Of a stretch of DNA of 34,065 nucleotides, positions 5,928 to 15,358 are shown in pieces; position 1 is the first letter of the stretch, and every line of letters starts with the position of its first letter. Under the pieces are notes generated by a model that did no database searches, was not told where the DNA came from, and worked only from the letters and a program-made list of their open reading frames with translations. The stretch is taken from NCBI GenBank assembly GCA_030647415.1, contig JAUSKB010000021.1:1-34065 (forward strand). The letters are read 5' to 3'. The DNA is from a bacterium (GTDB lineage: Bacteria > Patescibacteriota > Minisyncoccia > UBA6257 > GWB1-50-10). The translations under genes and the position numbers were made by a program.

Positions 5928-8623
5928 AGGGACGCGACTGGGGCAGGCCGCGACCGGCGGACCGTGCGGTATCGCCCGAAAAGCTTCCGAAGCTCCTCGA
6001 GTACCAGCACCGAACTTGCCACACCGACGATGAGGAGCCAGTCGGTCGCCGTGAGCGGGACGGTCATGAGATAGCGCTGCATGAACGGGTGGTAGATCGC
6101 GAATAACTGCAGGGTAACGACGATGCCAGTCGTGGCGACGAGCGCCATGTTGCGGCGCACCCGTGGAGAAAACACCGACTCGTCGTTCGACCTGCAATTC
6201 CATGCGTTGAACCACTGGAATACGGCGAGTGTGGTGAGCGACATAGTGAGTGCCTTACCGAACGGCCCGTCGAGATAGTAGGTAAAAACAAGAAGTGTGC
6301 CAAGCGCGATCACGAGGCCCATGAAGAGCATTCGGCGGGCGGCCGCGGCATCAAGCAGATACTTTGCCGGACGCGCGAACCTGCGCGTGAGCAATCCCTC
6401 CTCCTTCGGCTCAAGCGCCAGCGCCGCAACCAGAAACCCGTCGGTCACAAAGTTGAGCCAGATGATCTGTGCCGGCAATACAGGAAGCGGTAATCCAAGA
6501 AAGAGCGCTCCGGATATCGATAATACCTCTCCAATGCTGGTCGAAAACAGATACAGCACCACCTTTGAAATGGTACGGTAGATACTCCGTCCCTCCTCCA
6601 CCGCTGCGATGATGCTTCCGAAGTTATCGTCGAGAAGCATCAGGTCGGACGCTTCCTTCGCGACCTCGGTGCCAATTTTCCCCATCGCAACACCAAGGTC
6701 GGCTGCGGCGAGCGAGGGCGCATCATTCACGCCGTCGCCGGTCATCGCGACCACATCGCCTCGCTTGCGGAACAGTTCGATGATACGCAATTTATGCTCG
6801 GGCGTCACCCGCGCGAAAATGTTGCATACGGCGAACCGGCTGAGTAATTCGTCATCAGATAGCCGCTCAATATCGTCACCGGTGATGACATCCCCACCGC
6901 GCTGTATGCCTGCCTCGGCGGCGATGGCCCGCGCGGTGATGGTGTGATCACCGGTGATCATCACGACACGAATGCCGGCCGCGCGAGCCGCCCGAACCGC
7001 CTCGTGCACCTCCTCCCGCAATGGGTCTTTCATGCCAAAAAACCCGCAGAACGTGAGTGGCGGGAGTGTGCCGTCCGACAGAATCACCGATGGCGCGTCA
7101 TCATTTACGGCGAACGCCAGCACGCGAAGCCCGCGGCCAGAAAGTCTGGCAAATGTCGCCTCAAGGTGCTCACGGTCGATCTCGGTGAGAGTTCGCGACC
7201 CATCAATGCCCCACAGCATCGAGGAGCGGGCAAGTACCTGTTCCGGCGCCCCGACCGCAGAAAGGAAATTCTTCTTGTTAAATGTGTGGATGGTGACGTG
7301 GTACTTCGTGACGTAACTGAAGGGCAGGTCGAACAGCTTTGGGGATTCCAGTTCGTCACCCATGAAACCTATCTTGCGGCTGAACACCTCGAGTGCCGCC
7401 TCGGTGGGGTCACCAGAAACCTTCCATACCTTCGTGTCCTCCCGGTAGAACGCGTGTGCGTTCGCGCAGAATGACGCAATACGGCCTGCGACCACCAGTT
7501 CCGGATGGTTCAGTGGTTCGATGGGCGCGCCGTGTAGCAACAGCTCCCCAGTCGGCTCATACCCGCTACCCTGAACAGTGAACTGCTTCCCGTTCATAAT
7601 AACCGCCGCGAGGAGCATCTCGTTCTTCGTAAGCGTGCCAGTCTTGTCCACAGCAATGACCGATGCCTGGCCGAGCGCTTCCACGGCCTGCAACTTCTTC
7701 ACAAGCACATGGCGCTTTGTCATACGCCAGACGCCGGAGGCGAGGACGAGCGTGAGCACAACCGGTAGCCCTTCGGGGATGATGGAGACGGCGAGCGAAA
7801 CAACCGTGGCGAACATCTCCCGTAGGGGTTTCCCCATAGAGATTCCAGCGACAAAGAGCGATGTGGTAATTGTGAGCGCGGCGATAATGATTACTCGCGA
7901 CAGGAAGCGGATGTTCTGCTTCAGTGGCATCTCGGTGTCGATTGCGGCAATGGTCTTCGATATTCTCCCGATTTCCGTGTCGATACCGGTCGCAACAATG
8001 ATTGCCGTACCGTTTCCCGCGACGACGGTGGTGCCCTTGAACACCATATTCTTCCGTTCGACAACCGGCAGGTCGCCGTCCGGAAGGTCGGCTGCAGTCT
8101 TCGCGACGCCAGTTGATTCACCGGTTAAGCTCGCCTCATCAGTGCGGAGCGCGTTCGCGGCGATGAGCCGGGCGTCCGCGGGCACCCTGTCGCCTTCCTG
8201 GACCGTCACGATGTCGCCTGCAACGATCTCCGTGTCGGGTATGACTATAAGCGACCCGTCCCGACGAACTGCAGCGGAGGTCTCCACGAACCTCTTGAGA
8301 GCGGCAAGTGTGTGTTGCGCCTTGCCCTCCTGGACTGTACCGACGATCGCATTGAATAGGAGTACGAGACCGATAACCACTGCATCTGTCGTCTCGCCCA
8401 TGAGCGACACGACGACGGCCGCCGCGAGGAGGATATAGATGAGCGGGCTCAAAAACTGCCGGAGGAATATAGCGGGGAGGCCCGGCACCGTGGGTTCCGG
8501 GAGCGCGTTCGGGCCGCGCAGGGAAAGCCGCCGTGCGGCCTCGGCGGCAGTAAGACCCCGCTCGTCGGTATCAAGCTGTTGGAACAACTCTGCAACACTC
8601 ATCGTGTACCATCGTGCTTCCAT
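5924..8623 (-). CDS. P2A-type cation-transporting P-type ATPase (Ca2+-ATPase-like)
   Basis: 899 residues, full length. It has the cation-ATPase N-terminal domain (1-75), the actuator TGES loop (167-170), the M4 PEGLP motif (283-287), phosphorylation site DKTGTLT (Asp at about 326), a GDPTEAAL nucleotide-domain motif, the hinge TGDGVNDAP, and C-terminal helices. M4 PEGLP, M5 IGEV and M6 NFVTDG match the calcium-site residues of SERCA-like pumps except that the Asn normally three residues before the M5 Glu is Ser here. Calcium export is therefore the best guess, with Mn2+ possible. It is the first gene of an operon with mltG. A TAGAAT box 9 bases before the ATG predicts a very short leader. Confidence 0.92.
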   Translation of the reverse strand: MEARWYTMSVAELFQQLDTDERGLTAAEAARRLSLRGPNALPEPTVPGLPAIFLRQFLSPLIYILLAAAVVVSLMGETTDAVVIGLVLLFNAIVGTVQEGKAQHTLAALKRFVETSAAVRRDGSLIVIPDTEIVAGDIVTVQEGDRVPADARLIAANALRTDEASLTGESTGVAKTAADLPDGDLPVVERKNMVFKGTTVVAGNGTAIIVATGIDTEIGRISKTIAAIDTEMPLKQNIRFLSRVIIIAALTITTSLFVAGISMGKPLREMFATVVSLAVSIIPEGLPVVLTLVLASGVWRMTKRHVLVKKLQAVEALGQASVIAVDKTGTLTKNEMLLAAVIMNGKQFTVQGSGYEPTGELLLHGAPIEPLNHPELVVAGRIASFCANAHAFYREDTKVWKVSGDPTEAALEVFSRKIGFMGDELESPKLFDLPFSYVTKYHVTIHTFNKKNFLSAVGAPEQVLARSSMLWGIDGSRTLTEIDREHLEATFARLSGRGLRVLAFAVNDDAPSVILSDGTLPPLTFCGFFGMKDPLREEVHEAVRAARAAGIRVVMITGDHTITARAIAAEAGIQRGGDVITGDDIERLSDDELLSRFAVCNIFARVTPEHKLRIIELFRKRGDVVAMTGDGVNDAPSLAAADLGVAMGKIGTEVAKEASDLMLLDDNFGSIIAAVEEGRSIYRTISKVVLYLFSTSIGEVLSISGALFLGLPLPVLPAQIIWLNFVTDGFLVAALALEPKEEGLLTRRFARPAKYLLDAAAARRMLFMGLVIALGTLLVFTYYLDGPFGKALTMSLTTLAVFQWFNAWNCRSNDESVFSPRVRRNMALVATTGIVVTLQLFAIYHPFMQRYLMTVPLTATDWLLIVGVASSVLVLEELRKLFGRYRTVRRSRPAPVASL

Positions 8624-8632
8624 GTGATTTCT

Positions 8633-8638
8633 ATTCTA
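8633..8638 (-). promoter_or_regulatory. -10 box of the ATPase-mltG operon
   Basis: TAGAAT with 9 bases to the ATG at 8623; -35 not convincing. The transcript would start within about 3 bases of the start codon. Confidence 0.45.
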
Positions 8639-8764
8639 CCAGAAAAATTCGATGACCCGTGCACATCTGGAGCGGTGAGGAACACGGTACTGGCACGCGC
8701 TCACAGTATCCGAAGTAGACCAGCTAGTACACCAAAGAACGAGGTTTGTTACAAACGCGGGGGT

Positions 8765-8929
8765 TCAGTGGCTCAACCTATATCCAAGGTAGATGCCGAG
8801 GAGTCCCCCGATCCCCGAAAACGCTATTGATGAGAGTGAGAAGGTATCCCCGCCCCACAGGAGCGGGACAAACCCGCCGACGAGCGAACCGAGTATCATG
8901 CCAATCCACGTGAGTGACCGGGAGCCCAT
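8765..8929 (-). CDS. small two-TM membrane protein
   Basis: A 54-residue protein starting MGSRSLTWIGM. Two Gly-rich membrane segments (about residues 5-22 and 30-49) are joined by a GGDTFSLSS loop; this fold occurs in a widespread small membrane family of unknown function. An upstream in-frame ATG at 8956 would add nine residues, but a TTGCTG-N16-TATGAT promoter ends 6 bases before the 8929 ATG and would place the transcript start downstream of the longer start, so I choose 8929. Confidence 0.65.
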   Translation of the reverse strand: MGSRSLTWIGMILGSLVGGFVPLLWGGDTFSLSSIAFSGIGGLLGIYLGYRLSH

Positions 8930-8935
8930 TCGGTT

Positions 8936-8963
8936 ATCATAACGCCAGAAAACCATCCAGCAA
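8936..8963 (-). promoter_or_regulatory. promoter of the small membrane protein gene
   Basis: -35 TTGCTG (8958-8963), 16-base spacer, -10 TATGAT (8936-8941), then 6 bases to the ATG. Confidence 0.5.
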
Positions 8964-8983
8964 AGAGATAGTTTTCTAACGTT

Positions 8984-9007
8984 GCGTCACCGCCTCTGGC
9001 GGGACGC
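8984..9007 (-). terminator. possible terminator of the restriction operon
   Basis: GCGTC and CCGCC pair with GGCGG and GACGC around a TCT loop, with one bulged A. It lies 70 bases after the stop of the last operon gene; the T-run on the minus strand is poor, so the call is tentative. Confidence 0.4.
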
Positions 9008-9077
9008 GAGATTTTCTAAGCTCGTAAACTCGCTAACAAAATCTACGCGGTGCCTTTTGGTTAAAATCCGAACTTTT

Positions 9078-9647
9078 TTATCGCAAACTCATACTATGTT
9101 TTCTCAGTTCGACTTTGACCCCTTGATAATCCGGAAACATGCCGGCGACCAGTTTCCAAAATCTTTTCGAGTGGTTGAATTCTTTAAGGTGGCAGAGTTC
9201 GTGAACAATAATGTAGTCCTGAGCCTTTTCGGGTAAAAACATAATCTTGTAATTGAAATTAAGGTTCGCCTTTCGCGAACAACTGCCCCAGCACGTCTTC
9301 TGGTTCTTAATACTGATTTTGTTGTATCGGTGTCCGTGCTCGTTGGCAAAATGTTTGACCTTCCCTTGAACGAGCGCGAGGGCATTCTCTTTGTATTTGA
9401 GATAATCCTCGTAGCTGTATCGCGCAACCGGCTTGCCTTCAAACTGTTTGAAAAATGCCAGCTTCGAAAATAGCCACTCGGTTTTCTCCCGAATAAATCG
9501 CTCGGCAACGGTTTCCCGAAGATCGTGCGGCGTTGTTACCACAATGGATCCATCGCAATACACCGCAAGACGCATGCGGCGCGCCCGTTTGCTTTTGCGG
9601 AGCGTGTAGGCGACTTTCTTATTTTGCAATGTAATCTGTTTTTTCAT
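9078..9647 (-). CDS. YgjP-like zinc metallopeptidase, last gene of the type I R-M operon
   Basis: 189 residues, PF01863-type (YgjP/SprT-like metallopeptidase). The zinc site HELCH is at about 149-153 with the downstream FNHSKRFW (His at 159) as third ligand; the conserved KTCWGSCS motif is at 117-124. Enzymes of this family often sit at the 3' end of type I restriction operons; their substrate there is unknown. The start is one base after the hsdR stop, so the gene is almost certainly cotranslated. Length is slightly below the usual 220-240 residues; both motifs are intact. Confidence 0.88.
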   Translation of the reverse strand: MKKQITLQNKKVAYTLRKSKRARRMRLAVYCDGSIVVTTPHDLRETVAERFIREKTEWLFSKLAFFKQFEGKPVARYSYEDYLKYKENALALVQGKVKHFANEHGHRYNKISIKNQKTCWGSCSRKANLNFNYKIMFLPEKAQDYIIVHELCHLKEFNHSKRFWKLVAGMFPDYQGVKVELRKHSMSLR

Positions 9648-9648
9648 G

Positions 9649-12561
9649 TCAGAATTTCTTGATTACGATATCAATGAGACGATTCAGATATTTATGGAAG
9701 TCGTTGACCTTTATCCTGTCCTTGTATTCTTTAAGCACCAATTCCTGAATAATGCGCTTGGCTTCCTTCAAAAACTCGTCCCGCTTGGAAGATTCTTGCC
9801 AGCCCTCATCAAGCGCCTCCTCGAGTCGGCCAGCCATCTCCTTTATAAATTCACGGACTGCCTCTTTATCGCTATTAATGACAAATTCCTCCGAGATAAC
9901 GAATAGGCCGTATTCCTTAAGCGTATAGCCAAGCTCCTTGGCTTCGTCTCCCTTCTTGCGGATATCCTCAAGAAGTGTCTGATACCGCTTGATGCGTTCG
10001 GAAAGATCGATCTGATTCTGCTCGAATTCCTTCCGTATTGCGACGAGTCGCTCGCTGAATTTCTTGTATGCCGGGTTGGTATCGACGTTGATTGAGATTT
10101 CCTGCTTGAGCATCTTCTCAAGATTGAGAGCTTTTTCTTCATCGTCCATCTTGTTTAGCCGTTCCATGACATAGAGATCGTTCACGTTGAGCTCGCGGAA
10201 ATTCTTCGTGATGCCTTCGTAGTCGACTTTCTGTTGGATGAGCTGTTTCACTTTCTCGCCGTATTTCGCAAGAAGTTCCGCGTCGGATTCCTTCATTCCA
10301 TATTCTTTCTCGAAAGCGATGAATACGCTCGTGAGCCATTCGAAAATACGCACATGATTTTTCAAGAATGGATCTGGCGACAGGATTTCAAAAAGCAGCT
10401 TAAGCCGGCCGTATTTCTGTTGGAGGAATTTCTGCTTCTCGATATTGTCCGCGAATATTTTCAAACAGCGCCTGAGGTTTTCGATAGATGGATTTTCCGT
10501 GTTGATACCAACAAAAAGCGTTTTGAGCTCATCGAGAACCTCGACGAATTCCTCTTTCAGTTTGTCGATATTTATCATCGCGGAATCGACAATGCTCTCG
10601 TCGAAATTCAGCGCCCTGTGGAGACTCTTGGTGATGCCATAATAGTCGATAACCTTACCCGCGCCCTTGTTTGGATAAATGCGGTTAGTGCGCGCGATAG
10701 CTTGCAAGAGGTTATGATCCCAAAGCGGCTTATCGAGATACATCATTTGCTCTACCGGTGCATCAAAACCAGTTAAAAGCATGTCGCAGACAAGCAAAAA
10801 CTTCAGCGGACTCGCCGGATCCTTGAATTCATCGATAAGCTTCTCACGTTTCGCCTTTGTAGTATTGTATTTCCGCAATTCCTCCGGATCGATATTAGCG
10901 TCACCGGGAGAATATATCACTTCTGACCAATTTTTCGGGATTAACTCATCGAGTAGCTTCTTGTATTTCGCCGTCGCTTCACGGTCATAGCAAACAATCT
11001 GCGCCTTGAATCCTGCTGGTTCGACGTAGAGCTTAAAATGTTCAACAATGTCCCGAGCGATAGCCTGCATGCGTTTATCGAGCTTTACAATCGCTTCTTT
11101 CTTTCCGTATTTCTTTGCGATTATGTCTTTGTCTTTTTCGGTAAGATCGGCGGTAAGTTCGTCGAATTGTTTGTCGAGCTGTTCCTCGTCGATAAAGAAC
11201 TTTGAAAGCCGTGCCTCGTAGGTAACCGGCAGCGTGGCGCCGTCATCAACGGACTGCTGAATGGAATAGTAATCAAGATAACGTTCGCCTTCCTCCCCGA
11301 AATTCCGGTGCGTATTGAGCGTCACCCGATCGATCGGCGTGCCGGTGAATCCGAAGAAGAAAGCGTTGGTCATGGCACTCCGCAAATTGATCGCCGAAAT
11401 ACCTTCGTTGTCGCGGTGCGCTTCGTCCGAGAGCACAATGATATTTTCGTCAAGATTCTTCACTTCGTCGCCGAGTTCGGAGAACTTTTGGATCGTAGAA
11501 ATAAAGATGCCGCGCTCCGGCGATTGGATCTTGCGCTCAAGATCGCGCCGCGACTCCACTCGGATAACATTCTGTCCACCACAGTTGACGAATGTGTTAT
11601 AAAGCTGATCATCAAGATCAACCCGGTCCACTAAGACGAAAACCTTCGGGTTTTTAAGTTTCTTATCGAAGCGGAGTTTCCATGCAGTAAAGAACATCGT
11701 AAATGACTTGCCGGACCCCTGCGTGTGCCAGATCAAACCCCGCTTCGTTTTGCCTTGCCGTACTCGTTCCACAATTTTATTTGTTCCCCGGTACTGCATG
11801 TAACGCGTGATTTTCTTCATGGCGCCCTCTTTCTCGGTTTCAAAAAGAATAAAATTCCCAACAATATCGAGCAGGCGGTCATGCGAAAGAAGCGCGGCCA
11901 AAGTTACCTCCAGCCCTTCTCCGTATTTCTTTTCCAATTCTTCCTCGCGCCACTCGAGAAAATACTGCGTTTGGGCGTACGTCGCTCCATATACGGTCTT
12001 TAAACCATCGGAGGCGATATTGAAACAGTTCGACCAAAACAACTTGAATGCGTTCCGCTCGTATCGTTTAATCTGTCCGACGGCATTGGAATAATCGATG
12101 CTGCTTGCGGCGGTCGGACTTTTCGCTTCGATATCAACGATTGGCAACCCATTCAAAAACACCATCACATCAGGCCGAATATTTTCGGAGTTACCCTCGA
12201 AATAAAACTGATTGGTTACGACGAAGTGGTTGTTTTCAGGATGGTTGAAGTCAACGATAAAATAATCGCGCATCTTTCCGGTTTCTGGATCCTTCAAGTT
12301 GACGCCGTTTCGGAGGACATTTAAAAATGCCTCATTCGAATCAAGCTTTTTTACTTCGCGGACAACCGCTTGCGCTTCAGTATCATCAACGATCCCGTTT
12401 ATTTTCTTTACTGCCGCAGTAAGTAGTGGTGTGATAATATATTCGTTCTCAAATTCTCGCAGTTTCGCAAACTCCTGCGGTTTTATGTATTCATAACCAA
12501 GCTCCTCTTTGAGGAACTTGATAATGTGATTTTCTATTGTATATTGTTCGTTGAATTTCAT
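9649..12561 (-). CDS. hsdR: type I restriction enzyme, R subunit HsdR
   Basis: 970 residues, full length. The N-terminal PD-(D/E)xK nuclease shows Asp131 (RPDVMVF) and Glu145-x-Lys147 (IEAKSP). The SF2 motor follows: Walker A QGSGKS (281-286), DEAH-type SDEAHR (378-383), motif III GFTGTP, and the GFDAP and AIARTNRIYP motifs V/VI; the C-terminal third is helical and charged, the part that docks on HsdM. With HsdM and HsdS it would translocate and cut DNA lacking the cognate adenine methylation. The start overlaps the hsdS stop by ATGA. It appears catalytically intact. Confidence 0.95.
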   Translation of the reverse strand: MKFNEQYTIENHIIKFLKEELGYEYIKPQEFAKLREFENEYIITPLLTAAVKKINGIVDDTEAQAVVREVKKLDSNEAFLNVLRNGVNLKDPETGKMRDYFIVDFNHPENNHFVVTNQFYFEGNSENIRPDVMVFLNGLPIVDIEAKSPTAASSIDYSNAVGQIKRYERNAFKLFWSNCFNIASDGLKTVYGATYAQTQYFLEWREEELEKKYGEGLEVTLAALLSHDRLLDIVGNFILFETEKEGAMKKITRYMQYRGTNKIVERVRQGKTKRGLIWHTQGSGKSFTMFFTAWKLRFDKKLKNPKVFVLVDRVDLDDQLYNTFVNCGGQNVIRVESRRDLERKIQSPERGIFISTIQKFSELGDEVKNLDENIIVLSDEAHRDNEGISAINLRSAMTNAFFFGFTGTPIDRVTLNTHRNFGEEGERYLDYYSIQQSVDDGATLPVTYEARLSKFFIDEEQLDKQFDELTADLTEKDKDIIAKKYGKKEAIVKLDKRMQAIARDIVEHFKLYVEPAGFKAQIVCYDREATAKYKKLLDELIPKNWSEVIYSPGDANIDPEELRKYNTTKAKREKLIDEFKDPASPLKFLLVCDMLLTGFDAPVEQMMYLDKPLWDHNLLQAIARTNRIYPNKGAGKVIDYYGITKSLHRALNFDESIVDSAMINIDKLKEEFVEVLDELKTLFVGINTENPSIENLRRCLKIFADNIEKQKFLQQKYGRLKLLFEILSPDPFLKNHVRIFEWLTSVFIAFEKEYGMKESDAELLAKYGEKVKQLIQQKVDYEGITKNFRELNVNDLYVMERLNKMDDEEKALNLEKMLKQEISINVDTNPAYKKFSERLVAIRKEFEQNQIDLSERIKRYQTLLEDIRKKGDEAKELGYTLKEYGLFVISEEFVINSDKEAVREFIKEMAGRLEEALDEGWQESSKRDEFLKEAKRIIQELVLKEYKDRIKVNDFHKYLNRLIDIVIKKF

Positions 12562-13769
12562 ATGGTTCGTTTTTCGCCGCTCAGTAAATCACGCACAAGA
12601 CCTTTCTTTAGGAGAGTTAGTCCAACCTTTAGCTTCTGGTTGATTGAAATTTTTTCATCAATAACAGAAAGAATTTCAGCAATTTTTTCCTGCTCACTTT
12701 TAGGAGGAACTCCAAAGCTTAAACCTAATAAACTCGACTTGTTTAATATACTCATTGTCCCGCCATGACTATGTTGTGTTAACTGTTTTCGGATTAAGTC
12801 AGAATCAAGTAAGTAGGCAACAAACAACGAGGATGTTTTGTTCTTGTCTGGTGTGATCTTCAGAAGGCGTGGGTTTATAATTCCGGGTTTGAATTTTTCC
12901 GGAACGATGAGAATCTTTCCTATGGTCCCAACCAAGCTAATAAGCACATCTCCTGCTTTTATCTTAAATGCCTTAAGTTCTTGGTACTTTTCTTCGTCAA
13001 TGTAGTAATCACCAACTGAAGCATCCCCAGAGATAACTTGCTCTTGTCCATAAATTTTATATCCGTTTGCAACATAGAAGCTTTTTTTTAGACTTGATCC
13101 AAAAGGACCGGGCTTTATTGCATTTTTATCAGAAGAATCAGCTAGGTCTGTAAAGCTTCCCACTTCCCAGCCCTCAGGAATGTTGCCGAGTTTGGTTTTT
13201 TTGAATTTAGTATGCCCGATGCCACGAGTAAAGAGCTTCTCCATTAACCCTCTTTTAAGTTTCTCTGTGGTGTCGATAATATCGACGGTCTTTTGGATTT
13301 CCGTATCCATAGTTACCAAAATCTCCGCAATCTTTTTTTGTTCGGCTAGTGGAGGAACGGGTACCTCCATATCTTGATATTGAGATATGTAGAATCGCTT
13401 ATGACTTCCCGTTGGGAAGTTGATGGATTTCATCTTTTCAAAAACGAACCTCAAGTCAACATTTGAGCTTTTGTTTTTTAAAATCTTGATGGCCGATGAT
13501 TTTACTTTGAATGGAAAATCGACATATTTGCAGTCCGTAGTAAAATCATCAAAAATTATTGCCGGGATATCTTTATATATCCCAAAGTCCTCGTTCGTGT
13601 AGCCCAAAATGAAAGATTTATTTGCCGTAAGCACCGGCGTTTTTTCAGTATCAGCATAGCTTGTACTTTTGACAATATAGTTATCGGGGCGCTCGTAATC
13701 GAGCAGATCTTTAATTTGTTTTTGCTCCCAGCCCTTGGGAATGTTCTGTTTTTTGACGGCTGTTTTCAT
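12558..13769 (-). CDS. hsdS: type I R-M specificity subunit HsdS
   Basis: 403 residues with the usual two target-recognition domains. TRD1 (about 1-150) ends in the conserved helix PPLAEQKKIAEILVTMD, and TRD2 (about 190-370) ends in a matching KSEQEKIAEILSVID helix; these paired coiled-coil spacers set the gap between the two halves of the target. GWEQKQIKDL and GWEVGSFTDL start the two TRDs. The two TRDs differ clearly, so a bipartite asymmetric target is expected; the actual site cannot be read from sequence. ATGA overlaps join it to both neighbours. Confidence 0.94.
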   Translation of the reverse strand: MKTAVKKQNIPKGWEQKQIKDLLDYERPDNYIVKSTSYADTEKTPVLTANKSFILGYTNEDFGIYKDIPAIIFDDFTTDCKYVDFPFKVKSSAIKILKNKSSNVDLRFVFEKMKSINFPTGSHKRFYISQYQDMEVPVPPLAEQKKIAEILVTMDTEIQKTVDIIDTTEKLKRGLMEKLFTRGIGHTKFKKTKLGNIPEGWEVGSFTDLADSSDKNAIKPGPFGSSLKKSFYVANGYKIYGQEQVISGDASVGDYYIDEEKYQELKAFKIKAGDVLISLVGTIGKILIVPEKFKPGIINPRLLKITPDKNKTSSLFVAYLLDSDLIRKQLTQHSHGGTMSILNKSSLLGLSFGVPPKSEQEKIAEILSVIDEKISINQKLKVGLTLLKKGLVRDLLSGEKRTI

Positions 13770-15358
13770 TGCTTTGTTTTTATTTCCTCAACCTCAAGGT
13801 CGCCAGCGCCTATAGAATCAGCGAACTCTGAAACTTTTTTACCAATGGTATTGATGAGATAAATCCTTTTCTTTGCTCGGGTAATCGCAACAAGCATCTG
13901 ATACACCTCGCTATCAGTAACTGCTTTCTTTGTTGGGAATCTACCTTGATCAAATCCAACAAGGAAAACTACATCAGCACCAAGTCCTTTGGAATTTAGA
14001 ATGTTGCACACAGTAATATCGAGATTGCAAAGAGGGCGTGCCAGGTAAAGATTACTGCGTTTAAGCTGTTGGAACAGGAGGCTTTTCCTAACCTCTTTAT
14101 CAGAAACTGTTCCACTTTCAATATCGGTCTCTAGGTCACTAATCGCTTGATCTTTGATCTCTTGTAGTTTTTTCGGGGTGCCGTTCATAGCGGCACTTAA
14201 AGTTTTTGAATTACTAATGTGTTTCTTTTTTACGCTCTCCTCTGTAGGATTACCCAATATTCTCCATCCCAGTGTGGATGATTCGTCTTTCGCGATAAGC
14301 TTATAAGCATTCGTAACCTCGTTGCGAATATTCAATATTTCACCGTCACCTCTATAGCCAACATTTTTAAAGCCGTAATTTTTTAATTGTGAAGCAACGG
14401 TTTTTAAAAGTGCTTCACAGCTCCGTCCTTCACCAATTACAAGCACTTCTTTGATTTTTTGGTTCTCAACAATTTCCTCGAGCTCACTGCGTATCTTGTA
14501 AGCAATCATTCCCACTGGGCAATCTTTTATGAGATGGATTTTGGGATTCGCCGTTGAGTCATCACTCTTGTCGGGCACATAGCAAATATAATCCTTTTGG
14601 ATTCTTTTTTTCGCAGGATCATTTAGATTAAATTTAGAAACGAGGCCGTGGGAATACTTGATGATTACTTCCGTGCAGCGAGAACAGAAACGAAGTGTGT
14701 GACTTTCAAAATGCTTATTGCTCGGATCATACTTCTCTCTAATGAAAGAAGGAGATGATCCCTTGAAACCATATAGGGCTTGATCGTCGTCTCCGACGAT
14801 AACGATCTCGTTCTTTTGTGCCAACAAATCAACAAGCTCTGACTCTACTGCATTAAAATCTTGATACTCATCAACCAAAATGAGATCATAAACGGGAATT
14901 TTATTCGGATCCTCTTTGCATATTTTAGCTGCGTAGTGAACTACATCGGCATCACCTACTGCTTGGTAATGCTTTGTCTTGCGTTCATAATTTTCGTCCC
15001 CAATTTCAAATTTTGTCACCCCTTCAGTTTTTAGATCTTTCTCTATCAATTCATATATCCTTGGGTAATAATTCCAACCCCTGCATTGACTAAGCACAAA
15101 ACTTCTTGCAAAGCCATGCATGGTCATGGTTTCTGCAAGGCCGCACAAATCATCAGCTAAGGTATCTCCTAGCTTTCCGATAAAGGTAATAGCCAGAAAA
15201 TTAGCCTTCCCCTCAGCTCGTTTCTTTTTGATAAGCTCGCTAAATAAATAGCTTTTGCCGGTGCCGGGGCCAGCAACGATGACCTTCCTCGGGTGCACCG
15301 AGTTTTTAATCGTATTTACCTCATTATTTCTTTCTGTTTTATGATCAATCATTACCAT
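13766..15358 (-). CDS. UvrD-like superfamily 1 helicase embedded in the type I R-M operon
   Basis: About 530 residues. Walker A AGPGTGKS is close to the N terminus (about 29-36 from this start). Motif II is VDEYQDF, followed by GDDDQALYGFKGSSPS (motif III) and, near the C terminus, VFLVGFDQGRFP and LVAITRAKKRIYL (motifs V/VI). It is shorter than UvrD/Rep (about 720), with reduced 2B insertions, nearer the size of GajB-type helicases of Gabija defence. It lies between hsdM and hsdS, overlapping hsdM by 14 bases and hsdS by ATGA. The start may also be the ATG at 15352; the TTG at 15364 is less likely. No partner OLD nuclease is present. Confidence 0.88.
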   Translation of the reverse strand: MVMIDHKTERNNEVNTIKNSVHPRKVIVAGPGTGKSYLFSELIKKKRAEGKANFLAITFIGKLGDTLADDLCGLAETMTMHGFARSFVLSQCRGWNYYPRIYELIEKDLKTEGVTKFEIGDENYERKTKHYQAVGDADVVHYAAKICKEDPNKIPVYDLILVDEYQDFNAVESELVDLLAQKNEIVIVGDDDQALYGFKGSSPSFIREKYDPSNKHFESHTLRFCSRCTEVIIKYSHGLVSKFNLNDPAKKRIQKDYICYVPDKSDDSTANPKIHLIKDCPVGMIAYKIRSELEEIVENQKIKEVLVIGEGRSCEALLKTVASQLKNYGFKNVGYRGDGEILNIRNEVTNAYKLIAKDESSTLGWRILGNPTEESVKKKHISNSKTLSAAMNGTPKKLQEIKDQAISDLETDIESGTVSDKEVRKSLLFQQLKRSNLYLARPLCNLDITVCNILNSKGLGADVVFLVGFDQGRFPTKKAVTDSEVYQMLVAITRAKKRIYLINTIGKKVSEFADSIGAGDLEVEEIKTKQ

